In this document: positions 47,131 to 59,670 of the stretch, piece by piece | Layout of the letters: every line of letters begins with the position of its first letter | Numbering within the stretch: position 1 is the stretch's first letter | Origin: Tetrastigma voinierianum | Taxonomy: Eukaryota; Streptophyta; Magnoliopsida; Vitales; Vitaceae | Assembly: GCA_016808115.1 (NCBI GenBank) | Contig: JAEQBH010003867.1 | Coordinates: forward strand, 1 to 64,000 | Length of the DNA stretch: 64,000 nt | Reading direction: 5' to 3' | Notes under the pieces: generated by a model | Told to the model about the DNA's origin: nothing | Database searches by the model: none | Seen by the model: only the letters and a program-made list of their open reading frames with translations | Program-made: the position numbers and the translations under genes

Positions 47131-49210
47131 ATATAAGTGTGCAGCTCCCCTTAATGTTCTTGATGACAACATTTTTGTTTCTTACGTTACTTCATCTTCC
47201 TCTTCCATAAATCTCCTTCACTACTACCTAGTTTGTTCTGTATTTCTATCAATACTAATCATTTAGATGCTCTAATTCTGGCTTTTTGTTGAAATCTGAA
47301 GTTTGAATAGGTTTGAATTTTTTGAAATACAAATACCAGAAGTTCAAATGTTATAACTAAGGTGATTTTATGTTTGAAACATCAGTTCCTCATCGTCAAA
47401 GTAACAGTCTATGTTATATCTCAAATAAGAAATAAACATCAACATTATATGGAAGAACTTAATTTTCCTTACCTTTCTTTTATCCTTCTTTTTCTAAAAG
47501 TGGTTTGGAGGATACTAAACAAACAAGTAGTCAAGAAAATATCACAATGGAAAATGCCAAAAGGAGAAAATCCATCTTTGGGATTTTAGTGCCATCAAAA
47601 AAGGGTGAATCCAAGCACAATCTTCTTAACTTTGATGTCTATATTGCTTTTCTACTTTGATTTGATGCTTGCTTTACCTTCCTTTTTGTCCTTTAATTGA
47701 TGTTGGAACAAAGATAACACTTTTGTTTATTCTAGGAGCTTCCATTAGTGTAACATCAGAAGCTATATATATATATATATTCAAATGTGAATAATAATTT
47801 AGATAATATATGGAAAAAAAAAAAAAAAAACCTTTCAATCTTGGCTAATGGGCTTCCTTTGGATACTTGACTATAAGAAAGTGAAACCGATTCAATGTGT
47901 CCTCCCAATCTTGATGGATTTTCTTGATACCATCCAAGTTGGGTAAAATTCAATGGGATTCTACACGTCCATAATATTTGACTAATAGTTAGCTTACTGG
48001 GTTGGCTTAAACTGATTGACCTTTGGGCCTGTATGAAAAACAGGCCTTTTAGGCTATTGGGCCATGTTGGGCCAGTAAAAGCAAATAGGTAATTGTTCGT
48101 AGGTCCTAAGAAATTTGAGAATTACCAGTTTGCCATAGTAGACGTTAAATCTTAGTTAATATTAAGGGTGAACATGGTTCGGTTAATCTAATAAACAATA
48201 AACTTCACCATTAACATAATTAACCAAATCTTCAGTTAACCATAAATCATTTTTTTGATAATCGGAATTAAAAAATAAATTTATAATTCCATAATTATAT
48301 ATTCAAGTTCAAATTACAATAACTACTATAAATATAATGAAAAATGAATAAATTGTAATTATTCATTTATAATCCCATAACACTTGGGTATATCTATAAT
48401 ACATCTAAATAATATATAAAATGCATGTGATTAGATAATTTAAATTATGGTTTTAATCAATCACATGTTTTAACTTAATAGAGAAATAAATTACATCCAA
48501 AAAATATCATTGTTTATATGCTTTGGTTTAACAAGATTAGATAGGTTTAAAAAGTGTTTGATATTATATATTGTTATATACTACTAATAGAAGTATATTA
48601 CTATATATTTTCATAATATATATTATATACATTTGTTTTATAAATTTAATATAATATTTGTATTTTTTTTTCGATCGATTAGTCAAAACCATGGTTTTTG
48701 TATTTTGTAAATCTAAACCGAAATCAAAATCAAAACCGAGATTTCTATAAAATAAAAACCAAAATAACAATATGTCAATTTCAAAAAATATTATAGGATA
48801 GTACATTATGTTATGAGTGTTTTTTTTTTCTTTTGACAAAAAATATCCTTCTATACAACCACCTCACATACCAACTAAGCTAATGATAAAAAAACAAAAC
48901 AAAAAGAATGTAAAATATGTCGGAGCCCTAACTCTCTTCGTCCTCCTCTCTACACCACTCTTCAACCTCTTCTCTAAACCCAAAGCCATCACTGCTTTTG
49001 AAATACATATTGAATAAGGAGGAAGAACGCAGTGTTCTAAGGTGTCAAGAAAGGTCGAGAATGGAAACTAGGAAATGTGTAGCCATCATTCCTTAATTTC
49101 GTTTGACAACGAGATGTGAAGCCATCATTCCCAGATTTTGTTTGACAACAGGATGTGAAGCCATCATTCATCCACTTAGCCTATGGTAGAAGGAAAGCTA
49201 TGACAAGTCT
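47131..49210. other. Intergenic DNA downstream of BRX, no gene recognised
   Basis: AT-rich. A short TA run lies at 47766-47780 and a poly-A run at 47814-47830. A region with drifted AACCGAA/TTAACC words lies at 48160-48740. A direct repeat of about 46 bp, TGTGAAGCCATCATTC at about 49074 (TGTGTAGCC), 49115 and 49152, precedes the minisatellite. Confidence 0.6.
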
Positions 49211-50600
49211 TGTGTTGGTTTTTTTTCCCAGATTTCATTTGATCACGGTGATTAAGACTGCTATGTTATGCATCTCATTGAATTGGGGAACCATTAATTA
49301 GGTTAGATATCAACATTTGTTATGTATGATTCATGAGATATTAAATGTGTATAATTTTTTTTTTTTCATATTTTGTTATTCAATTCTGAATTACTATTTG
49401 GAAGCAAGAAAATATAATGCAAATGATATCTCATTGATTGTTTGTTAGTTGAAGTTAGATATTAAGTGTATGTGATGGAAACCCCTTAGGTTCGGCCTTA
49501 GTGAAATTGGGGGTACAACCTAAGTGAACCTTAGCTACGACTTTGTTAACTTTATGAACAACCTTAGTGAATCTAAGGTATGATCTTAGTAAAGTTGAGG
49601 TACAACCTTAGTGAGTTTGAGGTACAATTTTAGTGAAACGACATTAGTGAGCTTTAAAAACGATCTTAGTGAAGTTGAGGTAGACCTTATTGAATTTGAG
49701 GTACGAGCTTAGTGAACCTTAGTACGAACTTAGTGAACTTAGATACAATCTTAGTGAAGTTGAGGTATGAACTTAGTTAAGCTGAGGTATAAGGTATTGA
49801 ACCTTCGGTACAAAATTAGTGAACTTTAGGTATGACCTTCGTGAATTACTATTTGATGTAAGAAGATATAATGCAAGTGATACTCATTCATTGTTCGGTG
49901 AAGTTAGATATTAAGTGTTTGTAATGGAAACCCTTAGGTTCGACCTTAGTAAAATTAGGGGTACGACCCTTAGCTACCACTTTGAAGAACGATCTTAATG
50001 AAGTTGAGGTACAACCCTAGTGAATTTGAGGTACGACTTTAGTAAATCTGAAGTACGACTTTAATGAGCCTTAAGTACGACCTTAGTGAAGTTGAGGTAA
50101 TATTGGTTTTTTCCCCGATTTTATTTGATCATGGAGATTAAGAATGCTATGTTATCTAACCATCTTTTAGGTTAAATATCAATACTGTTATGTAGGAATC
50201 ATGTGGGACATGGGCAATGTATATAAAATTCTATTTTATTTTTTATTTTTTTATTCAAGTTCTAAATTACTATTTGGAAGAGGGAAAATATATTGCGAGT
50301 GATATCTCAATCGTAGTTTTTTCGTTGAAGTTAGATATTAAGTATTTGTGATGGAAACCCTTAGGTCTAGCCTTTGTGAAATTGGAGGAACAACCTTAGT
50401 GAATATGAGATACAATCTTAGTGAATTTGAGGTACAACTAAGAAACGATATCTTAGTGAACCTTAGGTACGATATTAGTGAAGCTAAGGTAAAGCCTTAA
50501 ACCTTATTGATGCTCAGGTGCAACCTTAATGAAGTGCAAGTATGAGCATAGTTAAGGTTAGGAACAAACTTTGTGAAGATAAAGTACGACCTTAACGACT
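49210..50600. repeat. Compound minisatellite with a longer repeat unit
   Basis: A short unit of about 23 bp, consensus near CTTAGTGAA(G/T)TTGAGGTACGAC, is repeated many times at 49490-49845, 49940-50100 and 50360-50590. Each array follows a conserved spacer (ATTACTATTTGGAAG...GAAGTTAGATATTAAGT...GGAAACCC) at about 49390, 49850 and 50268. A further upstream spacer (GGTTTTTT.CCCAGATTT...GCTATGTTAT) is present before the first and third. No coding frame runs through. Confidence 0.8.
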
Positions 50601-52330
50601 ATAAGAAACCATTTAGCATTTTTTTTTAAAAAAATTGCTCAATAATTTCGATCAAAGTAAATGAAAATAACTTATTTTTCAATGGTAGTTCCTTTTTTTT
50701 TCTTTTCCTTTTCTATTATTTTGAAAAAAGTACATCCTCCAAATATATTGTGATTTATCCACGAAAACGCTCCAAATGGGAGGAGAAAAATGATACTTTT
50801 CACATAAGGGCATCAAGTGGTAAATTCATATCAATTCCTATTTTTTCAAAAAAAAAAATCAGTTAATAAATCATTTTAACATATTTTATGTAAATAATTT
50901 CTCTTCATTATAACTAAACTAAATAATTTGTAAACTAAATACTAATATCTATACATAAACATACAAAATTTTAACAAAATAATATGTAAACATACAAATA
51001 TGTTAGTATCTATCTTCATACAACAATAATTATCAACAACAATCCATGTTTACTTTCATCTTAGAAACATTACAAAGCTTATTGAGTAATTCTTTCCTCG
51101 CAAAAGATTTTCATGTTTCAAGCAATACTCTTCAACATCAAAACAGGATCACCTATTGTAGGCTTCTACCCCATCAACAAAACATGTCAGCAATGAATAG
51201 ATGCTAGGAAGTTCTCTCTAGCCACGTTGCCTTCATCCATAATCAAATTAATAGCTAACTTCAATCGATATAATTGAGTTTTTTATCCTACACAAAGAAA
51301 GTTATTACTGATATGCAAATCTCAAGAAAATAATTAATAAGTATAAGGCTTACTTTTACAATTGCTTGTGTTAGGTGAGCCACCCAATATTCCATAAATT
51401 TGACCGCAAACACACCACTATCAAACCTATAGTAAGAATGATGCATTTCTATTAATGAGACTAGAAACTAAGAACAAAGCTTAAATGAAATTAAAAGGAA
51501 TATCATTTTAAATAATGATAGTCTATTACTTATTACTCTATTGTAATATTTTAGGTTGTACATGTTCAAACTTGGAGATATTGAAATCCATTTAGAGGCC
51601 ATATGCATGCATGGCCCTAAAAATTGACAATGATAATCTCCTTGATGTGACATTGATCTTGTTTTGATGTTTCAATGGAATAAAATGATGTAATATCTTC
51701 TACTCCTTGCTGCAACAATGTTCACAACATGAACATGCCATTGCTTGTCCTCACATACAGGAAAAACAATAATGGAATAAATGAACAAAAATTAGTTTTT
51801 CTCACAAACACATACCCTTTAATGTATAAATGTTGTTAAATATATAAATATAAAATCATCTTGTACTATATTTATCATAATCAAGCCAGAATTTGTAAAA
51901 CAAATTTGGAATAATCGGTGATTTAAAACATGTTGCATCTAGTAGTGACTTTCAAATTTTTTAGTTTAACTAAGGTTGGTTAGCACAACCTTTAATGCAT
52001 TTGGGACACACATAATTAGTGTAATAAAAATTATATCATTCAAAATCAATATTGTATTGTTGTGGTATGATTCTCACAGATAAAGAAGGGTCAAAATAAT
52101 ATGCACGTGGTGGGTCGTCTTGTTGTCCATTAAGCATACGACAAACCACTGCAATAACCTATTAAACAATACATGTGACAAATACATGTAAGAATAATAT
52201 GCATGTTTCATATTATGAATGACGCAACCACATGCTCAAAATCATACATTATTTTAGAAATGATACATACCAGATTATTTACCCAAGTCGTTCTCTAAAA
52301 CAACTTAATTCTTCATGTAAAGCAATCTTG
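50601..52330. other. AT-rich intergenic DNA, no gene recognised
   Basis: It contains long A/T runs. The stretch 51050-51660 is slightly less AT-rich and could hold an old transposon fragment, but no domain could be read on either strand. Confidence 0.5.
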
Positions 52331-54037
52331 AGAAAATTCCAATTTTTCAAAAAAAGAAAATCGTAATTTCGATCAAACCGGAATTTTTCTAGATCTCGAT
52401 AACAAACGTGGGATTTCACCGCCGAATCGCCTCACAAAAATCTAACCAACACGCCGATCTTCACACTCGGCACGTTTAATTTGCACTTTTTCTCGAGGCA
52501 CGGCGTATCTAAAAGTCGTAAAATCCACATGTGATGTGAAAAAGTCACCTATAACATGTACTCATGTGACACATGTTGCATGAGCAGAGAGATGATAAAC
52601 GGATCTACCCAGATTGTGCCACTGCCAAAAATCCGAAGAAGAGATACACAGATTTTGAAAATTTTAATGATAATAGACAAAAGAGCAAATAGTGTCATCC
52701 TCTTCCTTTGAAATACAAAGTCAAAACGTGAGGGAGAGGGCGGAAAACGAAACTACAAATAGCTTAAGTTCGCAGAGAGTAGAAATATAGACTTCTCTAA
52801 GATCCCGCTTACCTGATCGTCGATTGCCGACAAAGGTTTAAAGTTTCTGCTCTACGCAAATGGCGCTTCGCTATGTATACCCGTTTTAAGGAATTTCGAC
52901 AAACTCCATGAGGTAGGGGTCTTATCCTACTTGAGTTACACTTTGTTTAAGTGTTTTATGGATGATTGAGTTGATTTGAAGCCGTGAGTTGATTTGAAGC
53001 CGTGAGAGGCCGTTTGATCTGTCCCAAAAACTTGGGACCGAATTATTGGAATTTTTGAAGCCCATTTGGATAGTCTGTGATTGTGTTGGGGCTGTTTTGG
53101 GTGTTTGTTTCATAAATTATGAAATAAATTGTGTGTTGGTCAGTATGAGGCTGGAAATGGCCATGGGATTTCGTTCACAAAGTGAAACCGATGATTGGTG
53201 ATCGCCGCGGGAATGCGAACTCGAGGGTTTCACCTGCTCATGTGAATAGTTCACTTAAATATTTTGTGAGAAATGTGTTTGGTCGAGTAATTCGAATCAA
53301 TTGCTCATGTTTTTTAATTAGCCCATGCGAGCTAATTTTTGGTGTAATGGATTGATAATTTATATAACATGTTGTTGTGATTTAAATTATGTAAATATAT
53401 GCATGATAATATATTTGCATGTGTTATATGAATTGTGTTGAAATGACATGATGCATTTTCATGTGCAACGGGTAACCTAGAAATTAGGTGTGAGTGCATG
53501 ACATGAAAGAAAAGAAAGACTGATTTTTTTCTCATACATGGCTTAGGCAAGTGTGAGGGAGTCGGTGAGGACTGGGATAAGGGTCGGTCAGCGTAGACAT
53601 TCAAGCAGATCAATGTGACACTTGGAGGTGTGTCTACATTGGATCATTACATATGCACTTATAGGTGGGGAGTAACCTGATTAGTGATTCACCACTGGCC
53701 ATAAACTCACTCCCCGCTGAGGAATATTATTTCACATGTGGGGCGCTTGAGACTGATCATCTTAGAGGTCGATTTTGAAGAAAGCCTGTCGTGGGTTTTC
53801 TTGATGGTTTTTGGGATAATATGTATTAAAATTGTAAATTTTAATATGTATTTGTATTAAGAGTAATGTATAACTCTTGAACTATTGGAATATAGTTGAG
53901 ATCTTTATTGTGTGAGTATTGGTTTATGGGCCCAAGAGGCTATTTTTACTCATATATGGGTCTCGTAATACGAGACGTATAGATTTTCCGTGGTCGACGT
54001 AGTTAACTTGACACCCCTCGGCTTGGGGGCGCCGCGC
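52331..54037 (+). repeat. Chromovirus F 5' LTR
   Basis: The reverse complement matches D's LTR copies: the AATACATATT region (53820-53850), CACCTATAAGTGCATATG (53650-53668 inverted), CACAAAGTGAA (53177-53187) and ACATGTTGCATGAG (52572-52585). The left end is approximate. Confidence 0.7.
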
Positions 54038-54038
54038 C

Positions 54039-54051
54039 TTGGTATCATAGC
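54039..54051 (+). other. Primer binding site, Met-tRNA type (element F)
   Basis: TTGGTATCATAGC, one change from the standard site, at the place matching 35543-35531 in D. Confidence 0.7.
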
Positions 54052-54785
54052 TAAGGTATACACCACCAGAAGGTGCTGGGCATGGGCCTGGGGATATGCG
54101 CTGTAGTGTGGCCCTCAAGTTATGACACTGGGTGATTGAAATATGATAAGCTTCACAATTACACGAGCTAGGTATACGCATACCCAGGGTCTCGAGGACT
54201 CGCTTAGGCCACACGAGGGTGGAGAACATCACCACTCTGGTGTGGCTCAATGCCAGGTTAGGAATGATTACCAGACAATCACGGACAAGAGTAGAACACT
54301 CCGCATGCATGGTGTTTTATGTGTGATTGCGTATATAACATGAATGATGTGATCATGTGATTGTTTGATGAATTGTCAGGTATGTATGTGTGAATGGTGT
54401 GCATAACATGACGGTTATGTTGTGATTGTTTGTATGCTTAGTGATTAGCACATTGATGTGTTAGAAAATTTTTAGGAGTTTTACAGTGTGTAAAATTGAA
54501 AAAAAGAAAATAAATGAAATAAATTTTAATAAATTTATTTGATTTATTGGATAATGAATTAAAATTTTAATAAATTTTAAGGTTTCACACTAGGATTAGT
54601 GTGAGAACATGAGGTTGAGGAGTTTTGGGCAAAATGGTCCAAAAATAAATGAAAAAAAAAAAAAGAGGTGAAGAAATTTTTTTTTTTTTTTTGGTTTTAC
54701 AGTGGGTAAAACTAAAGAAAAGTGAATAAAATAAATTTTTTATAAATTTATTTGGTGCATTGAATATGAAAAAAATAAAATAAAA

Positions 54786-54950
<165 letters not shown>

Positions 54951-55040
54951 GGGGAGTTTCAAGAGCGTAATGAGGAAAAAGAATATGTGTGAAAACTAAA
55001 AAAAAAAAAAAAAAAAAAAAAGAGAAAGGTGCAGAAACTA

Positions 55041-55363
55041 GTTGGGCTACTGCCCAACTGTGTCACGATACAATGGAAAATTGTATCGTGACATAGGCGT
55101 TTTTGGGCATGCAGTGGGGTTGAGGAAATGTGTCATGATACAAAGAAATCGAGGGACACAACCGTCGGGCGCAGCAGCCGGGTTGGGAGTTGTATCGCAA
55201 TGTTAGGTCGTGGGAGGGTATCGGGTCACGATACAAATTTTGTATCGTGACGTAGATGACTCTGTATAGTTAAGAAAGTGTGTCGCGAATACACGCAGTG
55301 TATTGCACGTGAGTTTCGCGCCGCTGAAGGTAAAGTGTCACGATACAAAATTTGTATCGTGAC
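55041..55363. repeat. Cluster of near-perfect inverted repeats in the leader of F
   Basis: GTTGGGC-TACT-GCCCAAC at 55041-55058. TGTCACGATACAA with TTGTATCGTGACA at 55061-55093 (13-bp arms, 7-base loop). GTCACGATACAAA with TTTGTATCGTGAC at 55225-55251 and again at 55337-55363 (13-bp arms, single middle base). Half copies occur near 55132 and 55389. Confidence 0.9.
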
Positions 55364-56474
55364 TGAGGCGGCTAGTGGTTGAGGAGGTTTGTATCGCAAT
55401 ACCCGCAGACAGGACCAAGCGGAAGCATATACTGGCACCGTCGCGACACGGCCACGATAATGCGTGCCGCGGTTCGCACGCCGCACGCAGCCACGACATG
55501 GCCACACGCGCCGCGTGATTACGGTCGGCCAGCCACGACACTGCCGGGGCGTGCCACGCACACGTCACAGTGCCAGCGACACATCAAGCAAGACGACTGG
55601 CTGGGCCATCAAAGCAGGTTGGTCGCCAGGCCGTGCACTCGTGCACCCAACCCGCTGACTCGCTGGGCAATATTACAATACCGCCAGATCACTGTCATGG
55701 ACAACGCTCATGAACACCGCTCACGTGACAGAAAGAGTACAAAAATTTTAAAATTATCTATGTATGATTTAAAATAGGATATTCATGTCAGATTTACTAT
55801 AAAATGCATTGACGTGGTGTGAAAATTTTCCTGCAGTGAATAGGGTCTCTGGTCGATACAATCTCTTCAGATGTCATTAATAGTGTTGCATGTTTTGATT
55901 GCGTGATTTTATGTTTCAAATTACAGTGGAAGGACATATATATGTTTATGATGATATGGAATTATGATTAAAGCACAAAGTTATGTAGGAAATTATATGC
56001 ATGGTGTAAATGCGTATAGGAAGTGGGTGGGACGTTAAGGAAAGAACCATGATCTTTAGGATTGATAATGAAATGAGCAGGAAAGCTTAGAATTTTATTG
56101 AAATAAATGAATTAAGTGATTGGAAGTTAGCACCATTTAGGAAATGAACTGTCGCTCATGGTTGTCAAGTCTATTAGTAATCACGCAGTGCATTGCTAGT
56201 TGGGACCGAAATGAAAATTAAATGAATCTTCGCGCTATCGACATATGTAGATTTGGCAAGTCGAGACACGACGAGGTCGCCCACGCAGGTGCTAGTCGTG
56301 CACCAATTGCTGACATGTGCCTTGTAGTAGGTTACAGAAGAGCGCCGCTGGGATTCTAGTAACAAGCTTCCATGAATATCGAAGGGTGTGACTGGGAAAT
56401 GAGGTGTGGACCCCACAATAAAAGGCGCTTTGATAGGAATCACACTGCGACCCCTCAGTAAAATTCCTTCGTGT

Positions 56475-56625
56475 GGTTTTTCCACCATAGCATCAAGCCA
56501 CAGTCCCAACCGCCTTTTCTTTCGCCTCCGTGAGAGCTCGAACCCATGCGCAAAGGGACTCTTATAGCAATGGGGAGCACTCTCACTACCAACTGAGCTA
56601 CTGCAGCTGCTGCCCTCATACATGC
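56475..56625 (-). mobile_element. tRNA-derived SINE-like sequence
   Basis: On the minus strand the internal RNA polymerase III promoter boxes are clear: box A TAGCTCAGTTGG (56600-56589) and box B GGTTCGAGCTC (56544-56534), about 45 bases apart. The part between has no cloverleaf fitting a working tRNA, so it is most likely the head of a SINE. The 3' end is not defined. Confidence 0.6.
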
Positions 56626-57100
56626 AAGTGCAGCTGAGAGTGAAGAAGGGCCGAGTGAAGAAGGATCTTCAGGGTTTTCAGGCACATCATCCTTCGACAT
56701 GCATAGAGCAGGGGACTCACGGTCGGGGACAAACTCCTCGACTGAAAGAGAAGAGATGACATACAGGCATCAAGACAGCGCGTTAGTACTATGAGGGAAT
56801 AAGCAGACCATCTTCTTCCACACCGGTGTTAAACAAGACTGTTAAGGATATCCAGGACGGGGCCGAGGTCATCAGGACCAAGGCCGTGACGGACATTAGC
56901 TGTAGATGATGTGTTGTTTCTGCCGACAGCCTTGACACTTTCGACGGATTATCCACGGAGGCAGGAATCCCAAGGTTATGGGACACCTCGGGCCCCAATC
57001 ATCGCGAGACGAAGTTAGCTGCTGCCAGGATGGGCAAATGGTGTGCTACCATTGCCAGTAGCCAGGACATATGAGAAAGGATTGCCCTGCAGACATGGAT
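56626..57100 (+). pseudogene. Chromovirus F gag fragment with CCHC zinc knuckle
   Basis: CYHC-Q-stop-PGHMRKDC at 57044-57085 fits the C-x2-C-x4-H-x4-C zinc knuckle of gag, with a TAG at 57059-57061 in place of a Gln codon. The rest of gag before it is not readable. Confidence 0.65.
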
Positions 57101-57505
57101 CCTCGGTTTTGGGACAACACACCCAACGATAGACGTGAGAGGACACAGTTTGTTCCTCCACCCCCTAGTATGGATCAGAACCAAGACGCCCAGTGGTGCC
57201 ACACCAAAGACCTAGTATTTCGCAGACGTCAGGCCAGGCCAAAAGCGTAGGTCGAGGTCGAAAGCACAGATTCGCAGCGAGAGTTCGGGTCAAGATGGAT
57301 GATGACGGTTACCATTACCACCCAGCATAAGGAGGCATGAGATTGTCCTAGGAGGCAGAGGCCTCATGGTACAGAGGCTGAGCATGCTGATCAGCCGGAC
57401 GTGCAGGGTACGTTTTATACTTGCATTTGTTTTTCTAATGCATCATGTTTATTAATGCATCTTGTGTGACATATTTGGACTTAGAGGTTGAAGCCTTTAG
57501 AGAAG
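57101..57505 (+). pseudogene. Chromovirus F gag C-terminus and protease start
   Basis: A basic Arg/Gly/Lys-rich stretch (57220-57265) is followed by DVQGTF near 57400, the family lead-in to the protease. The catalytic DTGAS expected soon after is lost near 57430-57470. LEVEAFRE at 57482-57505 runs up to element C. Confidence 0.6.
57501..57505. repeat. Target site duplication AGAAG, left copy
   Basis: Directly before the LTR start TGATTAATGCCC; identical to 63674-63678. Confidence 0.85.
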
Positions 57506-59263
57506 TGATTAATGCCCAAAAAGTGCAATTTTGAACCCTATATTAGATAGGTTTTGAGTGCTTTTTGCGCATTAATCATGTCATTTATACCAATTGAAGT
57601 GTTCTAGTTCTTTAGTAGCACTTATGCCATTTAGAGGGTATTTTCGTTGTTTTCAGTATTTACGCACTCGAGTTCAATCTCAATACAAAGGATGAATCAT
57701 GGTTGAATTCAAGTCTCACCATCAACCAAATTTCAAGAACTTCAATGAGAAAACAAAGGTAAAGTGAAGAAAATTCGATGCAGTTGAAGGCAGAATGAAA
57801 AGCAGTGAAGGATCAACAATGCAGAATTTTTCGTTGCTCGTGAAAATTCTTTTCGTTAAGATCGCGAAAAATTCTCGCAACCCTAGCTTAAAATTTCGCA
57901 ACCTGGCTTAAAATGCCAAATTTCGCTAGACCACTCCAAATTTCGCTAGCACTGTTTCCTTAGCTTTAAAATAATTGATTTTCGCTTCTCACAAGAATTC
58001 GCTGTTTAGCGAATTTCGCAGCTAGCTAAATCGCTTCACCCTTAACGAATTTTGTTTTCGCTAGACCGCTGATTTCGCTAATTAGCGAAATTCTTCTCAA
58101 TTTAATAAAATTGATGCCTGGCCATGCTTTGTAATTAATGCCAAACCGCTCCAAACTTGTATTACTTAATTGTCCTATAACTTAGCCACTCTATAGGTTT
58201 TTGGTATTTTCATGCCTTGAGGTGGCCTATATAAGCCCTTGTTTTGTAACCTAAAAGAACACTTTGGAACAATTGGAGGAGGAGAAGATATTTTGTAAGT
58301 TTTCATTTTGTAAATAAAGTCTCGTATTTATTTAGGTTTTGCTTTTCCTCTTCTCTCCTCTTTCTCTTTACTTTCCCTTGGCCGCTAAACACTTCTCGAG
58401 GATGACAACTCAAGAGATGCTTCGCTAAGCCTCCTTTTCGAAGAGGAAGGAAGCTAGCTCGGGTGGTGGGGCATATGCATGTCAGTCTCTCTTGTATTAA
58501 AAGCCATGGGCAGTGTATTTATGCCCCTTATCTTCTCAAAATATGGTTAAGTAACATTGAATGTCATTTGATCTGCCAATACTCTCCATGCTTTAGGATT
58601 CAGTGCATACCTAGTGTTAGATGCACTGTGATTCTTTAGATGGTCTTTACGAGCCTTTAGAATGATGTTTAAATGTTAGGGTTTCAAAGTGAGAGTTGAA
58701 TAGCACTTAATGTTATTGATTCTACTAATACTCCATGCTTTAGAATACATATAATTAGTGATAGATGTACTGTTGTTCTTTAGATGGTCTGAGATGATAT
58801 TGAATGTTAGGGTTTCAAACAAGAAGGGGCCATAATCGCATGCTACCAGATTGACTAAATAGGAGTTGCTTCATGGTGAGGTTTGCTAGTTAAATATATA
58901 TCCGGTTATGCCATGGACTATAGGTTGCATGTCATAACGCGAGGATAAAACCCGAGGACACTTGTCGCCTCTAACTTGCCAAGTTAGTGACCCAAATCTT
59001 CAAAGTTAACTTTTTCACCTTTTACTTTCGCTTACAATTTCCGCCAAACCATTCCCACCGTTTTTTGAAACACAATTCCAAAGAGTCCAAATAGAAAGCC
59101 TTACCTTCATGCAATCGATGCAAAACCATTTTAGGATGAAAACCCATCCCCGTGTTCGACCTTAGACCACCATAATCGTTAAAGAGGCTTCACTACCAAA
59201 GAGAGGAACTTAGGTGTATATAAATTTTGTTGATTTTAGTCAGCCTACCGTGGCACTTAATCA
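57506..59263 (+). repeat. Element C 5' LTR
   Basis: Starts TGATTAATGCCC, ends AATCA. Contains TATATAAG (58228-58235), AATAAA (58313-58318), the conserved CTCGAGGATGACAACTCAAG (58395-58414) and GCGAAA/TTTCGC palindromes (57835-58095). An internal block with ATGCACTGTGATTCTTTAGATGG is partly repeated about 125 bases further on (58621 and 58760). Confidence 0.85.
58228..58235 (+). promoter_or_regulatory. LTR TATA box (element C)
   Basis: TATATAAG, about 80 bases before the AATAAA signal; same relative place as in element A. Confidence 0.55.
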
Positions 59264-59290
59264 AAATTTACTGTCGATGGTGCCAACCAC
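59264..59290 (+). other. Eroded primer site region of element C
   Basis: The place where A and B have TGGCGCCG...GATGGTGCCAACC here reads TTTACTGTCGATGGTGCCAACC. The downstream half is kept and the TGGCGCC core is gone. Confidence 0.5.
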
Positions 59291-59469
59291 TAATGGTGTG
59301 CCAATAGCGGTACTTGTGATCAACATCACAAGCTTTAACAACTCTTTTACCTTTTTGTAACCTACGGCAAAGAATCGTAAGTTTTCATAACTCTGACAAA
59401 GAACTTCACTGCTTTTGTTTTTCATATACTATTTTTTTATTTTTTTCTTTCTTTTGTTTTATTTCACTG

Positions 59470-59584
<115 letters not shown>

Positions 59585-59670
59585 TGCTGCAAGATCGTTT
59601 CTGTGTTGTTTTTGTGTGGCCCTATTTCAACTGCAGGATTGCATTTTCCAGTGGTTTGAATTGAGAGAAA

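Noticed and set aside
49210..50600. CRISPR-like array
   Set aside because: Units are contiguous, drifted minisatellite copies without unique spacers, in a plant nuclear context.
56530..56605. A functional tRNA gene on the minus strand
   Set aside because: Boxes A and B are good, but no acceptor stem or clear anticodon arm could be formed, so a SINE head is more likely.
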